Source of the DNA: Pseudomonas fluorescens
GTDB lineage: Bacteria; Pseudomonadota; Gammaproteobacteria; Pseudomonadales; Pseudomonadaceae
Length of the DNA stretch: 64,000 bases
Assembly (NCBI RefSeq): GCF_001902145.1
Contig: NZ_MRST01000027.1
Span: 540,519-604,518, forward strand
Direction: 5' to 3'
The notes under the pieces: generated by a model
Databases searched by the model: none
What the model was told of the DNA's origin: nothing
What the model saw: the letters and a program-made list of their open reading frames with translations, nothing else
Translations under genes and position numbers: made by a program
In this document: one piece after another, positions 51,108-59,646 of the stretch
How positions within the stretch are numbered: position 1 is the stretch's first letter
Layout of the letters: the number at the start of each line of letters is the position of its first letter

Positions 51108-52607
51108 CTATGGCTTGCTCAATGCAGTGGCCAGCCGCAGCATGGCGACTTCGATTTCATGGGCGGTCAAGGATGAATACCCCAATAACCAACCTTGTTT
51201 CTTCTCCTCGCCGGCATACAGCCGACTGAGGCCGGGCAACTGCACACCTGCGCTGGCAGCTTGGCGGATGGTGTCTTCCTCCGACCAGCCATCGGCCAGC
51301 AGACAAGGCATCTGCAGCCCGCCATGGGGGCATAAGGCTGTGGCAATCCCCTTCAGATGTTTGCCGATGGCGGCGAGCATGACGGCACGGCGTGCGGCGT
51401 AAAGTTTGCGCATGGTCCGGACATGGGCGTGGTAGTGGCCGTCCTCCATGAAGCGCGCCAGGGTCAGTTGCAGGGTCTGTGGCGTGTGGCCGTCCATGAT
51501 GCTTCGCGCATAGGTGAAGGCGCTGACCAGCTCGGCAGGCAGCACCATGTAGCCCATCCGCAACCCGGGGTAGAGGGTTTTGCTGAAGGTCCCGAGGTAG
51601 ATCGTGCGCTGGTAGGGGTCCAGGCCCTGGACGCAGGCGATCGGCGGCCCGTCGTAGTGAAACTCGCTGTCATAGTCGTCCTCGATAATCCACTTGCCCT
51701 GCTCGGCCGCCCAGTTGATCAACTCCAACCGACGCTCCAGCGCTAAAGTGGCGCCGGTGGGGTATTGATGCGAAGGCGTCACATAGACGCAATTGGCACC
51801 GCTGCGGTCTGCTCGCAACAGGTCGGTGCGGATGCCCAGTGCATCGACGTCAATGGGCACCACCTGGGTCTCGGCCGCTTCAAAGGCCTTCTTGGCGCCG
51901 TAGTAACCTGGGTTTTCCAGCAGGATGGGTTTGCCGGCGTCCACTAATAATTGGGCACACAGGTACAAGGCCTGGCGAGTGCTGCTCAATATCAGAATCT
52001 GGTTGGGTGAGCATTTGGCGCCGCGTTCGAGGTTCAAGTAGGTGGCGATCGCCTTGCGCAGAGGCTCGACGCCTTGCGGATCGCCATGCAGCAGGACGCT
52101 ACCCCGGTAATCCTTCATGGCCTGGCGTTGCAGGCGTTCCCATACGGCGGTGGGAAAAGTACGGGTTTCCGGCAGCCCTGTGGCAAAGGCCCTGACCGTC
52201 TGTTGGTCGGTCACGCCCCCTGTGTCGAGCATCATCTGGCCGCGCCGGCTCAAGCCCGACCCTGGCGCTGCATCGCTGCGCTGGGTTTCTTGCATTTTCA
52301 TGCGCCGGCGCGCAGCCCCGCGTAACTCGGTGCCCACCGTCGCGGACACATAGCTGCCCGAACCCTCGCGCCGCACAATGAAGCCATCCCGGTGCAGATG
52401 CACATAGGCGTTCTCGACCGTGTCGCGGGCAACCCCGAGTGTCTTGGCCAGCACCCGGGTCGCCGGCAACTTCAGGCCCGCCTCAAGCGCCCCCTCCAGG
52501 ATCAATGCACGCAAGGCGCGCTGGATCCGCTGATGCAGGTCCAGCCGCTGAAACTCGGCATTGTTGAGCCGTATCTTCAGTGTTTCGAGCTCAAATAATT
52601 TCGCCAT
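51108..52607 (-). CDS. MocR/PdxR-type regulator
   Basis: A 499-residue chimera: GntR winged helix (about 20-90; LKLPATRVLAKTLGVARDTV) plus a class I aminotransferase-fold domain with the pyridine-binding Asp in IIEDDYDSEFHYDG and the PLP Lys in YLGTFSKTLYPGLRMGYMVL. It is divergent from the benE-type transporter with an inverted repeat between, so it probably controls it in response to a PLP-linked or amino-acid signal. ATG 52607 is the family start; the frame opens further upstream across the operator. Confidence 0.88.
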   Translation of the reverse strand: MAKLFELETLKIRLNNAEFQRLDLHQRIQRALRALILEGALEAGLKLPATRVLAKTLGVARDTVENAYVHLHRDGFIVRREGSGSYVSATVGTELRGAARRRMKMQETQRSDAAPGSGLSRRGQMMLDTGGVTDQQTVRAFATGLPETRTFPTAVWERLQRQAMKDYRGSVLLHGDPQGVEPLRKAIATYLNLERGAKCSPNQILILSSTRQALYLCAQLLVDAGKPILLENPGYYGAKKAFEAAETQVVPIDVDALGIRTDLLRADRSGANCVYVTPSHQYPTGATLALERRLELINWAAEQGKWIIEDDYDSEFHYDGPPIACVQGLDPYQRTIYLGTFSKTLYPGLRMGYMVLPAELVSAFTYARSIMDGHTPQTLQLTLARFMEDGHYHAHVRTMRKLYAARRAVMLAAIGKHLKGIATALCPHGGLQMPCLLADGWSEEDTIRQAASAGVQLPGLSRLYAGEEKKQGWLLGYSSLTAHEIEVAMLRLATALSKP

Positions 52608-52623
52608 GCGGTCTGCCCCATAT

Positions 52624-52659
52624 GAATAAATTGGCAGGAATGAGCAGGCCAGTTTATTC
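52624..52659. promoter_or_regulatory. Inverted-repeat operator, MocR/benE region
   Basis: GAATAAATTGGC (52624-52635) and GCCAGTTTATTC (52648-52659) are inverted with one mismatch in twelve and a 12-base gap, so their centres are about two helical turns apart. It lies between the divergent MocR and BenE genes, 17 bases from the regulator start. Confidence 0.65.
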
Positions 52660-52702
52660 GTAGACTCTGCGTATCGCCACTTGCAAGGAGCAACGTAAAG
52701 CC

Positions 52703-53926
52703 ATGCCCTCATCAACATCCCACTCATCTGTCCGCCTCAGCGACCTCATCCCCCCGATTGTGGCCGGCTTGATCTCGGTCATCGTCAACTATGGCGGCAC
52801 CTTCATTCTGGTGTTCCAAGCCGCCAAAGTCGCTGGGCTGAGCCCTGAGTTGACAGCTTCCTGGGTGTGGTCGGTGTCGATCGGCGTGGGGGTTACCGGG
52901 CTGTTTCTGAGCTGGGTTTCCCGCACACCCATCATCACCGCCTGGTCGACACCAGCGGCGGCGTTTCTGGTCGTGGCGCTGTCCACTACCCCTTATGCCG
53001 AGGCGGTGGGCGCCTACATGATCTCGGGCGCGGCCTTCGTGCTGCTGGGCTTATCCGGCTATTTCGAAAAAGTCATCCGCCTGATCCCGCCTGGCGTGGC
53101 CGCCGGGTTGCTCGCCGGTATTCTGTTGCAGTTCGGCATCGGTGCTTTCGGCGGCATGAGCCTTGACCCGATGCTGGTCGGCTTGCTGATTGTTGCCTAC
53201 CTCGTGCTCAAACGCCTGACCGCACGCTACGCGGTTGTGGGCATTCTGGCTTTGGGGCTGGCCTTCTTGCTGGTTCAGGGGCGGGTCGACTTGTCGGGCC
53301 TGGTACTGCAGCTGGCGGCGCCCGTGTTCACTCGGCCTGAGTTCTCGCTCAATGCCTTGCTCAGCGTCGCGCTGCCGCTGTTTTTGATCACCCTGACCGG
53401 CCAGTACATGCCCGGCATGCTGGTGCTGCGCAACGATGGGTTCACCACCAGTGCCAACCCGATCGTGACCATCACCGGGCTGGGCTCCTTGCTCATGGCG
53501 CCCTTTGGTTCGCACGCGTTCAATATCGCGGCGATCACCGCCGCCATCTGCACCGGCAAGCAAGCCCACGAAGAGCCCTCCAAGCGCTGGATTGCCGGGA
53601 TTGCCGCAGGCGTCTTTTACATCCTCGTCGGGGTCTTCGGCGTGACCCTCGCCGCGCTGTTCATGGCCTTTCCGGCCACCTTCATCACCACCCTTGCCGG
53701 GCTCGCCCTGCTCGGCACTATCGGCGGCAGCCTGGCCGGCGCCATGGCCGATGCCAGCTCCCGCGAAGCCTCGCTGATTACCTTCCTGGCAGCGGCCGCC
53801 AACATTACGTTATTCGGCATTGGCGGGGCGTTTTGGGGGCTGCTGATTGGGTTGGCGGCGTACGTCGTGCTTAATGGGCGGTTGCCGCGTCGGGAGCCTG
53901 CTGCCCGTGAGAACGCTGCTAGCTGA
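52703..53926 (+). CDS. benE: BenE-family benzoate/H+ symporter
   Basis: A 407-residue inner-membrane protein of the BenE family with about 12 helices; PPIVAGLISVIVNYGGTFIL at the start and the segment TITGLGSLLMAPFGSHAFNI are typical. BenE imports benzoate in Acinetobacter; the actual substrate here may differ because no benzoate catabolic genes are nearby and the gene is coupled to a MocR regulator instead of BenR. It could be a transporter of another small organic acid or nucleobase-like compound. GGAG precedes the start. Confidence 0.85.
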   Translation: MPSSTSHSSVRLSDLIPPIVAGLISVIVNYGGTFILVFQAAKVAGLSPELTASWVWSVSIGVGVTGLFLSWVSRTPIITAWSTPAAAFLVVALSTTPYAEAVGAYMISGAAFVLLGLSGYFEKVIRLIPPGVAAGLLAGILLQFGIGAFGGMSLDPMLVGLLIVAYLVLKRLTARYAVVGILALGLAFLLVQGRVDLSGLVLQLAAPVFTRPEFSLNALLSVALPLFLITLTGQYMPGMLVLRNDGFTTSANPIVTITGLGSLLMAPFGSHAFNIAAITAAICTGKQAHEEPSKRWIAGIAAGVFYILVGVFGVTLAALFMAFPATFITTLAGLALLGTIGGSLAGAMADASSREASLITFLAAAANITLFGIGGAFWGLLIGLAAYVVLNGRLPRREPAARENAAS

Positions 53927-54009
53927 TGCACGTCCAGGTTTTTGATTTCTTCCGGCCCGCTTTGGGTTGACGGGCCAAATCCGAGGCAAAAAAAGCCTGC
54001 ATCTCTGCG

Positions 54010-54141
54010 TAATGCCGTTCAGTTAAGCGTATATCGCCCTCTGTAGGAGCGAGCTTGCTCGCGAAAACGTCAACGATAACGCGTGTTTCCTGATGGAACG
54101 TGGCGCCTGTGATTTTTTCGCGAGCAAGCTCGCTCCTACAG
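54010..54141. repeat. Extended REP element, copy 5
   Basis: TAATGCCGTTCAGTTAAGCG leader plus the inverted REP pair (54041-54141), nearly identical to the element at 50973-51105. It begins right after AAAAAAAGCCTGCATCTCTG (53984-54008), the first arm of a terminator whose full form is found at 54738-54760, so the terminator after benE appears interrupted. Confidence 0.8.
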
Positions 54142-54308
54142 CTACATAAACAGACGCCCGTTGCGCACGGAAATCCCCAGGCAATCTCTGCAAGATCAAG
54201 CTCCAACTGATCGGAGAGGAAATGGCGTGTCCGAAATATAGATCGTCACGACTGCCCTTTCTGTTTGATCGTCCATTCAATCGGCGCCAGTACCTGGAGG
54301 TTTGAACC

Positions 54309-54674
54309 ATGAAAGACGAATATGACTTCAACAACGCCAAGTGCGGCGCTGTCGCCAGCAACAAAGGCAAAACCCGTATCACGATCATGCTGGACGATGC
54401 AGTGATCGAAGCCGCTCGTGAGCGTGCGCAGAGTGCAGGCACTGGCTATCAGACCGTGATCAACAACCTACTGCGACAGGCGTTGCTTTCCCAAGACACC
54501 TATAACCTCGCGGCCACCCCGAAGAAACCAGCCAAAACCTTACAAGTCATCAACAATGGCATCAGCGTTTCAGAGGTCGAAGCGTTGGAACAGCAGTTGA
54601 TAGCGCTCGCTGGAGAATTGAATCGAATGCTTGTTAATCCACTACCTGCCAAATCAAAAAGCAAACCTGTCTGA
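54309..54674 (+). CDS. BrnA-type antitoxin, orphan
   Basis: A 121-residue protein whose central region, KTRITIMLDDAVIEAARERA followed by GTGYQTVINNLLRQAL, is the ribbon-helix-helix of BrnA/CopG antitoxins. The N-terminal 25 residues are polar, and a C-terminal helix (SEVEALEQQLIALAGELNRM) follows. BrnA normally follows a BrnT toxin gene; none is found in the 150 bases upstream. So an orphan antitoxin or a regulator. A terminator follows. Confidence 0.72.
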   Translation: MKDEYDFNNAKCGAVASNKGKTRITIMLDDAVIEAARERAQSAGTGYQTVINNLLRQALLSQDTYNLAATPKKPAKTLQVINNGISVSEVEALEQQLIALAGELNRMLVNPLPAKSKSKPV

Positions 54675-55285
54675 AGCGAAGGACTCGAGATGGCTTCTTG
54701 GGAATCGCGCCATGCAGGCCAAATCCCAAGCAAAAAAAGCCTGCATCTCTGCAGGCTTTTCCCTATCTGGCACGACCTGGACTCGAATAGAACAATAAAC
54801 ATCTGTTTTACATTGAAACTATGCTGATTTCTAAAATTTGTATCCCTACTATTATCCTAATCAAGCCCGTATTTTGTGCAAATTCTTTCTATATCCATCA
54901 GCACGAAAGCAGCAAGCTGCCAAAGGTGGCGTACGCAGGCCATTCTGTGCGGGATCAGAAAAGCACATCCGAGTGACTGCTTTTGGTTGTGGCGGCCTGT
55001 CAAAACTTCAAGCCAGTCGGCCAAGCGCTATCTAGTCTTTTTTGCAAGCATCCGGCCTACAAAGCATTCTTATCCCAACGCTTAAGGTGACGATGTCCAC
55101 CTCTAGGGGGAAATTTACGCGCTAAGAACGTAACGCTGGGGGACGGCTTATGGCCCGATAGCGAGGACCAGGCTCAGAACGCCGCTACCCGGTTGCCGCA
55201 GGCGGCTCCAAGTGAGGTATGAAGTCTTGGCTGCACACAAAACACTTTATAAACTCGATTACATTCACAACGAGGTTCGCTACTC
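54675..55285. other. Long intergenic region at the edge of the phosphonate island
   Basis: A 611-base stretch holding a terminator and then AT-rich DNA in which no gene is recognised. It marks the change from GC-rich core sequence to the more AT-rich right end and is a plausible insertion boundary. No tRNA or obvious integrase remnant is seen. Confidence 0.5.
54738..54760 (+). terminator. Rho-independent terminator after the BrnA-type gene
   Basis: AGCCTGCA-TCTC-TGCAGGCT followed by TTTT and preceded by seven A. Confidence 0.85.
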
Positions 55286-56056
55286 ATGACAGGTATTCAA
55301 AAGATTGCTCAGATTGGTTTCTCATCGCAAGCCAGTACCTATGCCAAGGGGCGCCCGGGCTATCCAATTGAACTACATACATGGCTTAGAGAAGTACTCG
55401 GCACCCTTCCGGGATCGACGGTTATCGATTTAGGGGCTGGCACTGGAAAATTCACTCGATTGTTGAAATCCATGGAGATCGATGTTGTTGCAGTCGAACC
55501 TGTTGAGGCTATGCGAACCGAGTTTGCCAAGAGCCTACCGGACATCAGGATTCTGGACGGTACGGCCGAATGTATCCCGTTCGGATCTGAAACAGCGCAA
55601 GCACTGGTGTGCGCCCAAGCCTTCCATTGGTTTGCAAACGAAAGGGCTCTTGCCGAGATTCATCGAGTGCTCAAACCGAACGGACGACTGGGACTGATCT
55701 GGAACGTACGCGATGAGTCGGTGGACTGGGTGGCTGCCATCACTGATATCATTACTCCTTACGAAGGCGATACTCCGCGCTTTCATACCGGGTTCTGGCG
55801 GTTACCATTCACGGGGCACCACTTTTCTACCCCCGAACTGACCTGTTTTCGATACACGCATTCAGGTAGTGCCAAGGAAGTCATCATTGACCGGATCCTG
55901 TCGGTAAGCTTCATCGCCGCCCTGCCTCCTGCCGAAAAGGCGAAAGTAACCGAGCAGTTGCAGAACCTGATCGAAACTCACCCATTCTTGCGCGGGCGTG
56001 AAACTATTGAGTTCCCATATCAAACCCAAGCCTATTTATGCCGTCGTTTGGATTGA
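55286..56056 (+). CDS. Class I SAM-dependent methyltransferase (UbiE-like)
   Basis: A 256-residue methyltransferase. Motif I is VIDLGAGTGKFTRLLKSM (about 51-68), the acidic ribose ligand is in VVAVEPVEAM, motif II-III region is PFGSETAQALVCAQAFHWFA and the post-motif GRLGLIWNVRDES. Acceptor unknown. It faces the phosphonate operon tail to tail and shares its lower GC, but the same family occurs widely outside such clusters, so membership is not shown. Confidence 0.82.
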   Translation: MTGIQKIAQIGFSSQASTYAKGRPGYPIELHTWLREVLGTLPGSTVIDLGAGTGKFTRLLKSMEIDVVAVEPVEAMRTEFAKSLPDIRILDGTAECIPFGSETAQALVCAQAFHWFANERALAEIHRVLKPNGRLGLIWNVRDESVDWVAAITDIITPYEGDTPRFHTGFWRLPFTGHHFSTPELTCFRYTHSGSAKEVIIDRILSVSFIAALPPAEKAKVTEQLQNLIETHPFLRGRETIEFPYQTQAYLCRRLD

Positions 56057-56105
56057 TTGACAGAGTTGCGCCTGCTAAATCTTTGCCGGAGGCATTACGG
56101 GTTGT

Positions 56106-56123
56106 GGGCGACTAAAGTCGCCC
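56106..56123. terminator. Hairpin between convergent genes
   Basis: GGGCGACT-AA-AGTCGCCC is a perfect hairpin between the methyltransferase and the Fe/2OG gene. No clear T-run on either side within ten bases, so the terminator role is likely but not proved. Confidence 0.5.
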
Positions 56124-56139
56124 TCATAGGCAAAAAATT

Positions 56140-57000
56140 TTAGCTTATCGTCAAACTCCAAATCTCTCGCGGATTGGATTCCACTATGTTCTCGCTATTT
56201 AGTCGTTCACTTAGTATGGGGTACCGTCCGTGTGCATACCTATTGTTATCCATTATTATTAAATCTCCTTCTTCCATTGCATAGTAGTTGTGCGCATCTA
56301 ATTGCCTGACAGACTCAATAAAATACTTGAGCTCGGAATAATAGGTCTCAGTATTTTCCAGCGAATCGGAAAATGTACAAAATTTTTCAAGGAGATCCTG
56401 TTTCAATCGAACGCCGTAGTCGAACTCGCTCTTTGCATCCGAAAGTGTATATATCAAGGGTGAATTCAGTGTATCTTCTTTGACGTTGTCAGCAGAAAAT
56501 TTTATATTGGTATTAAGGAGGCGTTTCAAGCATTTGTCGTATTTCTCCGGGCTCAACGAATGAAACTTCTTAAAAAAAGACTCCCATCTGACAATTTTAG
56601 ACTCACCTCTATTACCTTGTTGGGTATCAACCCAGCCAGAATTAACCATGAGCATTGCAAAATAAGAGGGTCTTGGGTTAAGCCAGGAACGGGCATTGTG
56701 AGGCTTCAAGTCGTCACTAATATAACGAACAGAGGTCGCTTCATTAGTATTGGTTTTTTTTACTTTTACCCGGTTTATCACTGGGTCGGGAGCGTCATCG
56801 TTAAGCGTGCTTTTTGAAGAATAGTTGATCAGCGGCGTTCCAAATTGTTCCGCCAATGACACGTATGCGCTTGAGGCTAAAGGGAAGCACTTTATATATG
56901 CTATGCCGCTGTCTCGTAGACTTTCTTTTGTGCGTTCGATCAGTAGGTGATTGGTTTCGTACCTAATGCAATTAAATTCCTGCTTGGCTGCAATAATCAT
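56140..57000 (-). CDS. Fe(II)/2-oxoglutarate enzyme with HNA (halogenase-like) iron site
   Basis: A 286-residue TauD/clavaminate-synthase-like oxygenase, last gene of the phosphonate operon. The C-terminal EEGDLIIMDNNRYAHGRYPI carries the distal iron His (H257) and the 2-oxoglutarate Arg (R259). The segment KPHNARSWLNPRPSYFAMLM aligns with the HNE/HTE-x(n)-P-R-P-x-Y motif of this family, giving H101-N102-A103, so the iron carboxylate (Asp/Glu) is Ala. This HxA/HxG change is the mark of Fe/2OG radical halogenases such as SyrB2 and BesD, where chloride takes the vacant place. Downstream NRGESKIVRWESFF matches the usual GGET...D/W block. The ATG at 57000 has AGAGGA nine bases upstream; a TTG at 57027 is in frame. 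It could also be an inactive or atypical oxygenase. Confidence 0.8.
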   Translation of the reverse strand: MIIAAKQEFNCIRYETNHLLIERTKESLRDSGIAYIKCFPLASSAYVSLAEQFGTPLINYSSKSTLNDDAPDPVINRVKVKKTNTNEATSVRYISDDLKPHNARSWLNPRPSYFAMLMVNSGWVDTQQGNRGESKIVRWESFFKKFHSLSPEKYDKCLKRLLNTNIKFSADNVKEDTLNSPLIYTLSDAKSEFDYGVRLKQDLLEKFCTFSDSLENTETYYSELKYFIESVRQLDAHNYYAMEEGDLIIMDNNRYAHGRYPILSERLNSENIVESNPREIWSLTIS

Positions 57001-57104
57001 TCTTAATGTCCTCTCAAGCTGAAACAAAGTTTAGGATGGATATTCCTTCGTTAGTACCATGAGCGAATTACTTAGCTAGGCATAAACTGCTGATGATCAA
57101 TGAA

Positions 57105-58160
57105 TCACTCGCGCAGGGCAAAATGATCATTAGGCCCCATGAACTTTGGAGACTTCCAAGTGGCATTCCGTAGATTTTTTTCGATCTGAGACTCTACGCC
57201 CATTAACATTGAAAATAGAGCCATTCGAATAGGGACGCCATTGTCGGTTTGACGAAAAATTGCGAGCCGGGGATCACCGTCTAAATCTGTGCTCAAATCA
57301 TAAGCTTCCTCCCTGCTATCCCTGGGTAACGGGTGCATTACAATTGCGTTAGATTTGCAGTGAGCCTCAATAAAAGATTTATTAACCTGGAAATCAGGTG
57401 AATAGCCTTCGACCTCTTCAGAGGTAAAACGCTCTTTCTGAATCCGGGTGGCATAAATTATATCAATTCCTTTTAACTCTTCACCAAGAGTTGTTCGCTG
57501 CTCAATTACATTCCCACTATGTTCCACCACGTCGAGAATATAACTTGGCATTTGCAATGAAGTTGGAGATATAAGTGTAAATTTGATTCCTTTGTATAAT
57601 GACAACAATTGGATAAGTGAGTGAACTGTGCGTCCATACTTCAAGTCTCCCACCATTGCGATGTGAGATCCGTTAATGCTTTTCCCAACTCTGGAGAACT
57701 CGTTGATTATGGTATACAAATCAAGAAGTGCCTGGCTCGGGTGTTCCCCAGGTCCGTCGCCACCGTTAATGAGGGGTAAGTTTGTGGCAGCAGCAAATTC
57801 AGAAACTGCACCTTTTTCGGGATGACGTACAACGATTGCATCTACGTAACCGCTGATTACCCTGCTAGTATCTGAAATTGACTCTCCCTTCGCCATTGAC
57901 GAAAAAGTGAATCCCGTTGTATCGCATACAGCACCCCCCAGTCGAGAAAATGCAGCGCCAAAACTTATGCGCGTTCTCGTGCTGGCTTCGAAAAACAAGT
58001 TAGCTAAAACAGCGCCTTCAAGAATCCTGCACACTTTTACACGTGATGCCACAGGCCTGAGCATGTCCGCGTAGTGAAAAAGCTCAGCAATACTGTCCAA
58101 TGTAAGCTGTCCTACAGACAACAATTGAGGGTTAGCGTTGTACGAAATTGAATACGACAT
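57105..58160 (-). CDS. Aspartate transcarbamoylase (PyrB) homologue within phosphonate cluster
   Basis: A 351-residue aspartate/ornithine carbamoyltransferase, closer to E. coli PyrB than to ornithine enzymes. Conserved active-site elements are FFEASTRTRISF (STRTR 60-64), S88 and K91, R112-H113, HPSQ (140-143), GDLKYGRTVHS with R177, ATRIQKER with R239/Q241 and HPLPR (276-280). These correspond to the carbamoyl-phosphate/aspartate, and thus PALA, contacts of the E. coli enzyme. After HPLPR the usual VDEI is replaced by DSREEAYDL, with about five extra residues. A 25-residue C-terminal extension is also unusual. No pyrI or pyrC is adjacent. In an operon making phosphonoacetate, a resistant ATCase for self-protection, or an enzyme using the ATCase site for synthesis, are both conceivable. 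Confidence 0.88.
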   Translation of the reverse strand: MSYSISYNANPQLLSVGQLTLDSIAELFHYADMLRPVASRVKVCRILEGAVLANLFFEASTRTRISFGAAFSRLGGAVCDTTGFTFSSMAKGESISDTSRVISGYVDAIVVRHPEKGAVSEFAAATNLPLINGGDGPGEHPSQALLDLYTIINEFSRVGKSINGSHIAMVGDLKYGRTVHSLIQLLSLYKGIKFTLISPTSLQMPSYILDVVEHSGNVIEQRTTLGEELKGIDIIYATRIQKERFTSEEVEGYSPDFQVNKSFIEAHCKSNAIVMHPLPRDSREEAYDLSTDLDGDPRLAIFRQTDNGVPIRMALFSMLMGVESQIEKNLRNATWKSPKFMGPNDHFALRE

Positions 58161-58236
58161 TTGTTAACGTCCACATTTATATTTGCGTAGTTTTATGGGG
58201 TGAGCAAATCCAGCAGTTATTCCGAGGGTATAAAAT

Positions 58237-59616
58237 TTACCATGGAAAACTTAATGTTTTTAAATTTGTATAGTTCTTGAACGCTTCTCGCACACCTTCT
58301 TTATGGCCAAGGCCGGAATCTTTAATGCCGCCAAATGGCGTTAGTTCAATTCTAAAACCAGGTACCTCCCAGACATTAACTGAACCAACATTCAACTCTT
58401 TGGAGAACTGAGTAATCCAATCCAGCCTATTGCTGCAAATCCCAGCAGATAATCCATAAGAGGTCGAGTTACTGATAAATATTGCTTCATCGATTGAGTT
58501 GAAAGTCAAAATCGGGGTGACCGGTCCAAAGGTCTCGCGCATGACCACTTCCATCTTGGGCGTAACATTGTCCAGAACAGTCGGGGAATACAGCGCTCCG
58601 CAACGATTATTCCCTAGTAACAGTCGGGCCCCTCCCAACATGGCGCCATTGACCCTCTCTTGAATATGTTGCGCAGCGGCCTCATTAATAACCGTTCCAA
58701 CTTTAACGGTAGGAGAGAACGGATCACCGAACTCCCACTGTCTGGTCTTTTCAACTACAAGCTCCGTAAATTTTTTGACAACGCTTTTTTGTACCAGCAG
58801 CCGTTTTACTGCTGTGCACCTTTGACCCGAATTAGCATAGGAACCTCTAACAGCAAGATCTGAGGCCAAGTCCAAGTCAGCGTCCTCCATTACAATCAAA
58901 GGATCATTCCCACCCAACTCAAGAATGGTACGTCGATAACCCGCGGCTGCCAGGAGTCTCTTACCTGTCTCTACTCCACCGGTGAAAGAGACTAACTTAA
59001 CGCTAGGTGAATTAAGAACGATAGACGTGATTCGATCTGGATCCCCCACAATAATTTGCAACATCGGCTCTGGCAGTCCTGCGTCGTAAAGAAGTTGAGC
59101 AAAAAACAGAGCAGATAGTGGAACTTTTTCTGACGGTTTTAAAATAACTCTATTGTTGGCTGCAATGGCTGGGGCAACTTTGTGAGCCACTTGGTTGATC
59201 GGGTGATTGAATGGGGTTATTGCAAAAATTATTCCATCCAATGGTTCTCTCATTGTCAATAGCTTACGAGATTTTCCATGATCGGTTACATCACATGAAT
59301 AAACCTCGCCGTCATCTCGCAAAGCCTCAATGGCTGAAAAAGTCAGTACATCAATAACTCGGCCTATTTCATAGATAGAATCTTGTTTCGATAAGCCGCT
59401 TTCACTGGAAATCAAATCGGATGCAGAGTCTATTTTTTCGGACAGTGCATGAGCCGCATGACGCAGTATTTTTGAGCGATCGGAACGAGACAGTTCAGAT
59501 TTGTATTCAGAACAAATTGACAATGCACGATCTATATCATACTTTGTAGCCTGTGCTAACTCGCCCACTTCACTCCCGTTAAAGGGATTTCTGATAGTGA
59601 TAACCTGAGGTTGCAT
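58237..59616 (-). CDS. Aldehyde dehydrogenase, probable phosphonoacetaldehyde dehydrogenase
   Basis: A 459-residue NAD(P)-dependent aldehyde dehydrogenase. The catalytic Cys is in SYANSGQRCTAVKR, the Glu in TILELGGNDPLIV, the Asn in AITPFNHPINQVAHKV and the cofactor motif in VSFTGGVETGKRL. It resembles PhnY, which oxidises phosphonoacetaldehyde to phosphonoacetate, and its place after PepM and Ppd supplies that substrate. Full length. AGGGAG precedes the ATG. It is cotranscribed with the transporter gene (30 bases) and the PyrB homologue (76 bases). Confidence 0.87.
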   Translation of the reverse strand: MQPQVITIRNPFNGSEVGELAQATKYDIDRALSICSEYKSELSRSDRSKILRHAAHALSEKIDSASDLISSESGLSKQDSIYEIGRVIDVLTFSAIEALRDDGEVYSCDVTDHGKSRKLLTMREPLDGIIFAITPFNHPINQVAHKVAPAIAANNRVILKPSEKVPLSALFFAQLLYDAGLPEPMLQIIVGDPDRITSIVLNSPSVKLVSFTGGVETGKRLLAAAGYRRTILELGGNDPLIVMEDADLDLASDLAVRGSYANSGQRCTAVKRLLVQKSVVKKFTELVVEKTRQWEFGDPFSPTVKVGTVINEAAAQHIQERVNGAMLGGARLLLGNNRCGALYSPTVLDNVTPKMEVVMRETFGPVTPILTFNSIDEAIFISNSTSYGLSAGICSNRLDWITQFSKELNVGSVNVWEVPGFRIELTPFGGIKDSGLGHKEGVREAFKNYTNLKTLSFPW

Positions 59617-59646
59617 GTCATATACTCCCTGGCATTCATAGTGATG

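Noticed and set aside
54150..54308. BrnT toxin upstream of BrnA
   Set aside because: A frame ending just before 54309 reads FDRPFNRRQYLEV but has no start or BrnT signature.
54023..54442. 139-codon minus-strand ORF overlapping the BrnA-type gene
   Set aside because: Its end is translated from the REP element and the rest is antisense to the RHH protein.
55286..56056. Methyltransferase as a phosphonate-tailoring enzyme
   Set aside because: It is on the other strand, convergent with the operon, and belongs to a generic family, so membership is not supported.
57105..58160. Ornithine transcarbamoylase (as in phaseolotoxin resistance)
   Set aside because: The GDLKYGRTVHS and HPLPR motifs are of aspartate, not ornithine, transcarbamoylases.
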